From: Paramecium sonneborni
Lineage: Eukaryota; Ciliophora; Oligohymenophorea; Peniculida; Parameciidae
Length of the DNA: 64,000 bases
NCBI GenBank assembly: GCA_905182985.1
Contig: CAJJDN010000025.1
Location: 69,483-133,482 of the forward strand
Reading direction: 5' to 3'
Shown here: positions 60,866 through 64,000 of the stretch, piece by piece
Layout of the letters: every line of letters starts with the position of its first letter
Position numbering within the stretch: the stretch's first letter is position 1
Program-made: the position numbers and the translations under genes
The notes under the pieces: generated by a model
The model's database searches: none
The model's input: only the letters and a program-made list of their open reading frames with translations
What the model was told of the DNA's origin: nothing

Positions 60866-62389
60866 TCATAAAATTATCTGCTCAGCAACATACTATTGCA
60901 TCACTAACATTTCATTTAATCCCATCTCTAACATTAATTATCTAGTATTATTAATGATATGCAAAATTTGATTTTCGTAATTTGGTTATAAATATTACAA
61001 TCCATTAATTATTTTCATTAAAATACTCTATCATATTCAAATAATAAATTACTCCTAAAGAAAAAGATATCAATCCAGCTATATAGTCATAATCTAGGTA
61101 ATGTTATTTTATTGATTATTTTCCTATCTCAATATTTCTAATCAATTCATTCATTTGCTCTACAAATTTCAAATGTTAAACATTTATATTTTATTCAATA
61201 AAATATTAAATTATTGAATAAACTTTTAATAATGATTTGTGAGAGTTTTTCTCCAAAATTTTATTTTTAATTTTCTCGAATTTGTCCAAAATAACTCGAT
61301 CAACATTTTACCTTAATGCTTAATACTTTAAATTAAATTTTTCAAGTAAATAATTCAGACATCTGGCAGTCTTAATTTGAAGTTCAATTTAGGATTTTAT
61401 ATTGATTTAAATTATCTTTGCTGTCAAAAATTTAACTAATATTTTAAGTATTTAATGCAACTAATTTTAATGATTATTTGATATACTTAATATTCTAAAT
61501 TTATCTAATTATTAATTATAAGTCGATTCAAGCATTCAATAATTACACATCTATGTTTATAATAAAAAAGTTAAACTTGATCCTACTAACTATATAGATA
61601 TTGAACAATAAAAGGAACTATTTGAGCAACATCTTTATAACTTTACAAATCAGAAAGTACTTAATATCAAATATAGAATTACATTAAACAAATTCTTGAG
61701 AGAAATTAAACTTTAGACTTGTTACTTCTTTTTCAAATAAATCTTTGAAGTTTTTAATTATAGATTATTAATGAACTGTCAATATACTAATAACATTATC
61801 CTTAATAATATTGAAAGACTTCTTGTTCTCCATATTTTAGAATGATTCTGCTTATATGATGTCCTTATATTGCACTTAATAATAATAAGTTATTTTACTA
61901 ATAGATTGAGTTTCCTATGAATTTATCATTTAATAATCTCTCATAACATTAAAAATTGAAAGAGAGGGAAATCCTAAAGGAATTTTAACTGTTTTCATCT
62001 AATGTGTAATTAAATCTCTTAGATCTAAGCTCTTTGAATATTGAGATTTTATACTTAATCATTGAGTACATATTCATCCATTCTTTTAGACAAATTAATA
62101 CTATCCATATATTAAAATCCTACGATTTCAGACTTTATGATTAATATCAGAGTACCTTCAACATATTTTGATCTTTGATAGCTAATTCAATATCTTAGGA
62201 ATTAAGTTATTTCTTTCTGAAATGCCTTTAATATTTTATAGCTTCCTAATCATCATATTAAATATTCACTTGAATGACCTTCCTCACATTTTATTCAATA
62301 ATTATGAACAAATGTAGCTCTGCCCCTTGTTCTATAGTTTTTCTTTGAAGAAGTCCTTTTAGTATGCTTTCATCCCGATACACAGACAT
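60866..62389 (-). CDS. TAF6: TFIID subunit TAF6, 460 aa
   Basis: TAF6 is a histone-fold subunit of TFIID (and SAGA in some species). The N-terminal histone fold reads VRKVIQEAIKYQRHFRKKQL with NSQDIELAIKDQN, as in TAF6 proteins. The C-terminal HEAT region reads YKDVAQIVPFIVQYLYSQ, NLEYQLHQILKILVKFLTAK, LQIKTARCLNYLLEKF and YDYIAGLISFSLG. Six introns (62246-62269, 62133-62155, 62033-62055, 61641-61660, 61461-61486 and 61028-61052) give 460 codons exactly. The first is a 24-nt stopless intron starting GTG, placed because it restores the histone fold. A family-typical linker is shorter than in animals. Confidence 0.8.
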
Positions 62390-62481
62390 TGTAGAAAACA
62401 CAAATTTTGTCGATTTGATATTTACATTAAAAAAGATATTGAAATAACTTATACAACCCCACCTCAAAAGATGAGTATAGA

Positions 62482-62779
62482 TCATTTTTTCTCTCTTTTT
62501 GGAGTTAAATCTCTTCTTCCGAAAGGTGAAGCATCCCTTTTCATAGCAATCTCTGGGGTTCTGCTTCTTTCCTATTAAGATTGACGAATTTAAATTTCCA
62601 TTCTATCTAATGTTATCTTGCGAGTTGTATTAGTCAATGTTTCTTTGCCAAAGAATGCTTTTGGTACTAAATGTTAATCATATGCCCAACATTCTATAGA
62701 TATTGACTATTTTTCTCTTAGTTAATACTAAATGCACATATTCAAGTTTAAGATTGCTATTACAACTAAAACATATCAT
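62482..62779 (-). CDS. Small protein of unknown function, 91 aa
   Basis: Starts MICFSCNSNLKLEYVHL, with a CxxC that could bind zinc with later Cys/His residues (ECWAYDQHL). It ends in a basic tail with SP/TP sites (RSRTPEIAMKRDASPFGRRD). One 22-nt intron at 62707-62728 is required. No family recognised. It lies 92 bp upstream of TAF6 on the same strand. Confidence 0.55.
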
Positions 62780-63040
62780 GTATAATTATGGATTTACGCT
62801 TAAGATATTTGAAAATTGACAATGTTCACCAATTTTAAGAATAAAATAAATGTCTATAGGTATCAATTCTGAAGATGTCTTTATCGATTCAATATATAAC
62901 TTATTGATATATTATTATATATGTTTTATTTCTATTTAAGACATACTTTCACTTAATCATTTCAATTATGAATAAAATTTTAATCGAGACGATTAATTGA
63001 GATATTTATAAGTAAATATTTGTACTATTTATACAAAAAA

Positions 63041-63422
63041 TCAATCCTCTTTTTGCAGTAAGCAACTTGGGCATACATCGAAATCACATATTTAACATCT
63101 ATGTGCTTAATTTTAAATAGTTTCACTGCAATAATCACAAACATGATGAGGTACAATGCTCAATTTCATTCTTTTAATAGTAATTACAAGTTTACGGATG
63201 TCCTGCTCCACAAATAATTCCAAATAGAGGTGGAGGCATGCATTCTAAACAAAATGCTTCTTAGCATTATTAGCACCAATAGCGAGATCTGCAATTTTTA
63301 ATCTTACATTCTGCACATGAATGACCACTGGTTGATTTCCATGTTAAAGGATGTCCACTTTTGTTACAATAATAGGTTGGAGGTGGAAAGTATTCTGGAT
63401 TATTTTATTGTTGAGAATTCAT
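63041..63422 (-). CDS. Small cysteine/histidine-rich zinc-binding protein, 118 aa
   Basis: Starts MNSQQQNNPEYFPPPTYYC. The protein has repeated Cys/His groups: HSCAECKIKNC, YWCQQCQEAFCLEC, CGAGHP and, after a 25-nt intron (63171-63195), VCDYCSETI and RCQICDFDVCPSC. The C-terminal C..C...H.C..C.F..C..C arrangement is that of ZZ/DC1-type zinc modules that bind proteins. It resembles other short Paramecium Cys-rich proteins; function unknown. Confidence 0.7.
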
Positions 63423-63490
63423 AACTAATTAAATAAATAATTTAGAATTATTAAACATATTTATTTATTATTGTACTATTTATAATCACA

Positions 63491-63905
63491 TCAATCCTTA
63501 GGCTTCTTCTTGATTCTTAATTAATTTGAGTGTCCACATTTTCTTTTTCTACAATTATGAGCTTTTGGTGGTAATCTATTTTATTTATTAAATTTTATAC
63601 CTGGCATAACATACTCTGCATATTTTTTTTTCAACATTGTACTTTTTGGCAATAGCAGCAATGGTTGGTTCCATACCACCTCCTCTGAGTCTCAATACTA
63701 AATGGAGAGTTGATTCTTTTTAAATGTTATAATCTGAAAGAGTTCTTCCATCCTCTAATTGTTTTCCAGCAAAAATCAATCTTTATTAATCAGGAGGAAT
63801 TCCTTCTTTATCTTAAATCTTTGCTTTAACAGCATCGATAGTATCAGATGGCTCAACATCAAGTGTTATGGTCTTTCCCGTAAGGGTCTTTACAAAAATT
63901 TACAT
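63491..63905 (-). CDS. UBA52: Ubiquitin fused to 60S ribosomal protein eL40, 129 aa
   Basis: The first 76 residues are ubiquitin ([20 protein letters not shown] ... [12 protein letters not shown]), followed directly by a 53-residue eL40 tail. The tail has four zinc-ligand cysteines ([19 protein letters not shown]) and the basic end RIKKKPKD. The fusion is cleaved after GG to give ubiquitin and the ribosomal protein. A 25-nt intron at 63576-63600 falls within eL40 and is required. Length equals the family standard (76+53), and the start is the canonical ubiquitin Met. Confidence 0.97.
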
Positions 63906-64000
63906 ATTATTTTAAATTTTTTAAAAATCTTTAATAAATTATTTTATATTCTTAACAAAAGCATTTAATATAATTTATTAGATGATTTCAAGTGCAACTA

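Noticed and set aside
1..64000. Genes full of TAA and TAG stops, as if all were pseudogenes
   Set aside because: With the ciliate nuclear code (TAA/TAG = Gln, TGA = stop) conserved proteins such as ubiquitin-eL40, PSMA4 and dynein read through cleanly.
1..64000. tRNA, rRNA, CRISPR arrays, transposons or telomere repeats
   Set aside because: None found by eye; no cloverleaf-like B box, direct-repeat array, transposase or C4A2/C3A3-type repeat run was seen.

Overview
The window reads as macronuclear DNA of a ciliate, almost certainly Paramecium (aurelia-type). TAA and TAG stand inside nearly every gene as glutamine and only TGA ends genes. Introns are tiny (19-35 nt, GT..AG, mostly GTA..TAG), the DNA is very AT-rich, and genes lie tens of bases apart on both strands. 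All gene models here were read with the ciliate nuclear code, and the introns were chosen by hand because they restore the frame and the expected protein family. Nearly all spliced models come out as whole numbers of codons.

Layout. 1-4.3 kb: a CDPK relic, a small protein with a possible PP1-binding motif, a conserved unknown gene, a relic of a Ca2+-release-type channel, and a VMA21-like gene. 4.3-16.9 kb: a complete inner-arm type axonemal dynein heavy chain (4172 aa). 16.9-23.2 kb: a RING protein, a large HU-domain plus EF-hand protein, and a small unknown. 23.5-26.8 kb: axonemal dynein light chain p28 and a B9-domain (MKS1-like) protein fired from an 11-bp divergent spacer, then a MAP kinase. 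27.5-31.2 kb: an OSCA/TMEM63 channel broken by an exact 1,125-bp tandem duplication around a single N, most likely an assembly error. 31.3-37.7 kb: THOC1, an unknown, a CDPK-like pseudokinase, and an acylated-looking unknown. 37.8-46.3 kb: a relic, a PH-like kinase, ribosomal protein eL20, an intronless unknown, and a 4-TM metallophosphatase. 46.3-53.3 kb: a small unknown, mitochondrial uS5, a CCCH zinc-finger gene with an overlapping uORF, an Mpv17-like gene, a second PH-type pseudokinase, and a zinc-binding protein. 53.4-64 kb: a long coiled-coil protein, PIBF1/CEP90, actin-capping protein alpha, proteasome alpha (PSMA4), TAF6, two small zinc proteins, and ubiquitin-eL40.

The genes are mostly unrelated housekeeping and ciliary genes. 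Ciliary functions are frequent (dynein heavy chain, p28, B9 protein, PIBF1, possibly the HU/EF-hand protein), but no operon or mobile system is visible. The least expected items are three kinases with broken catalytic motifs, the HU/EF-hand giant, introns that do not start with GTA, stopless 3n introns, the ATGA-overlapping uORF, and the duplication around the N.
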